Assembly (NCBI RefSeq): GCF_016908275.1
Contig: NZ_JAFBDN010000005.1
Span: forward strand, 41,001 to 105,000
DNA from: Periweissella beninensis
GTDB taxonomy: Bacteria > Bacillota > Bacilli > Lactobacillales > Lactobacillaceae
Direction of reading: 5' to 3'
Length of the DNA stretch: 64,000 bases
Shown in pieces: positions 63,294 through 64,000 of the stretch. The position numbers were made by a program, and so were the translations under genes. How positions within the stretch are numbered: position 1 is the first letter of the stretch; each line of letters starts with the position of its first letter. The notes under the pieces were generated by a model. The model did no database searches. It saw only the letters and a list, made by a program, of their open reading frames with translations, and was not told where the DNA came from.

Positions 63294-63836
63294 ATGTCCA
63301 AAGAAAATCCATATCATAATATGAATCAAATTATTTTAGAACAGTTAAGGCAACACGAAATAACGGTTAACGAAATAGGCGAGATTGTATATGATTTACA
63401 AAAAGATTATATTCCTGAATTGACGCAAAAAATTGCGAATGATTCAGTTATGCACGTGTTAGCAAAGCGTGAAGTACAAAATGCAATTCTAACAGGTTTG
63501 GCATTAGATGAATTAGCAAATCAAAAGAAATTACCGCAACCACTTCAACAAATTGTTGAAAATGATGAAGGGTTGTATGGTATTGATGAACAAATTGCAA
63601 TGGGCATTACTGCGGTTTATGGATCAATTGGAATTACAAATTACGGCTATGTAGATAAATTAAAGCCAAAATTAATTGGTCGATTAAATGCGCATAAAGG
63701 TGGAGTTGTGAATACTTTTGCTGATGATTTAGTAGGAGCAATTGCGGCTGCGGCTGCGGCCCGTATAGCGCATGATCACCCACAAGCAGTACATGATAAT
63801 TTTGGCATAAAAGAAAACGTACCAAAGTTTGCATAA
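63294..63836 (+). CDS. Phosphatidylglycerophosphatase A-like protein (PgpA/YutG)
   Basis: 180 residues. The PgpA pattern is visible: ITVNEIGEIVYDLQ near the N-terminus, AILTGLALDELANQKKLP, DEGLYGIDEQIAMGI and NTFADDLVGAIAAAAAARI near residues 140-158. This is the soluble Firmicutes form (YutG) with few hydrophobic segments. Dephosphorylation of phosphatidylglycerophosphate is plausible, supplying PG to LtaS, but not proven for this subgroup. AAAGGAA about 9 nt before ATG 63294 supports the start. Confidence 0.85.
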   Translation: MSKENPYHNMNQIILEQLRQHEITVNEIGEIVYDLQKDYIPELTQKIANDSVMHVLAKREVQNAILTGLALDELANQKKLPQPLQQIVENDEGLYGIDEQIAMGITAVYGSIGITNYGYVDKLKPKLIGRLNAHKGGVVNTFADDLVGAIAAAAAARIAHDHPQAVHDNFGIKENVPKFA

Positions 63837-63905
63837 CAGTTCTCTTTCTGTGATTTAGTGGGTTAAGCCGAAGGTTGGGTTAGTTAAGTAATAAAAAACC
63901 ATGTT

Positions 63906-64000
63906 TGAACTGACCCCCATAAATTGGAGTGATGTTTTAAGCGATTAATTGGATGGCATGTTTCCGGAATTCAACCGGAGTCATGCCGTCCAATTTTTGT
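63906..64000 (-). mobile_element. IS3-family insertion sequence, right-hand end (partial)
   Basis: A terminal inverted repeat beginning TGAACTGACCCCC (63906 onward) is followed inward, on the minus strand, by the last codons of an IS3 OrfB transposase. The rest of the element is outside the window, so target duplication cannot be checked. Confidence 0.8.
63937..64000 (-). CDS. IS3-family transposase OrfB, C-terminal end (partial)
   Basis: The minus strand reads QKLDGMTPVEFRKHAIQLIA and then TAA at 63939-63937. This is the usual C-terminus of IS150-group OrfB integrase-type transposases (KLNGMSPVEYR in relatives). Only 20 codons are inside the window. Confidence 0.8.
   Translation of the reverse strand, partial: QKLDGMTPVEFRKHAIQLIA

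Overview
The window is a low-GC Gram-positive chromosome segment, almost certainly from a heterofermentative lactic acid bacterium of the Leuconostocaceae (Weissella, Periweissella or Leuconostoc-like). The reasons are the rsmG, noc-like, parA, parB, DUF951, ychF order, a GH70 dextransucrase, a class II (mevalonate-pathway) HMG-CoA reductase, a short 6-phosphogluconate dehydrogenase and MurA, RpoE (delta) and LtaS proteins of Lactobacillales type. Genus-level assignment is inference from gene content. It is core chromosome throughout. I see no prophage or CRISPR array; the only mobile DNA is the end of an IS3-family element at the right edge.

Layout. 1-11 kb: a partial unknown ORF, a cold-shock gene, the chromosome-segregation cluster (rsmG, shortened noc-like gene, parA, parB), DUF951, ychF, a DUF1129 membrane protein, an OmpR/VanR-type response regulator, its kinase and a D,D-carboxypeptidase, a MerR regulator and prs. 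11-20 kb: an amino-acid permease, a CorA-family transporter with a changed signature motif, a thiamine ECF transporter (ykoEDC type) behind a TPP riboswitch and attenuator, a pseudouridine synthase, thioredoxin and azlCD. 20-32 kb: gpmA, adhP, an operon of HMG-CoA reductase, an HEXXH protein and a cysteine-free sirtuin, a divergent TetR/YhgE-Pip pair with long tandem repeats, an AI-2E family protein and an aminotransferase. 32-37.5 kb: a small secreted protein and a 1620-residue dextransucrase. 37.5-47.8 kb: an HAD phosphatase, HD hydrolase and LipL-like operon, DUF1934, rpoE, pyrG with a reiterative-transcription attenuator, murA with Asp in place of the fosfomycin-target Cys, rpmE2, and rpiR divergent from gnd. 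47.9-64 kb: a candidate small RNA, a CNNM/CBS protein, a 5'-truncated dehydrogenase pseudogene, adenine deaminase, GNAT, LtaS, Tex, SprT, tRNA-Leu, cytosine deaminase, an FtsX-like permease with a degenerate ABC ATPase and a CiaRH-like two-component system, PgpA, and the IS3 edge.

The most interesting unexplained structure lies at 47.90-48.10 kb on the minus strand. It is a chain of hairpins ending in a terminator, with runs of five or six C in three loops. It is preceded by a -10 box and four hexamers at an exact 11-bp period, the arrangement bound by OmpR/PhoB-type regulators. I propose it as a regulated small RNA whose C-rich loops could pair with G-rich Shine-Dalgarno sequences. Three genes in this window, including the dextransucrase, have an unusual GGGGG Shine-Dalgarno.
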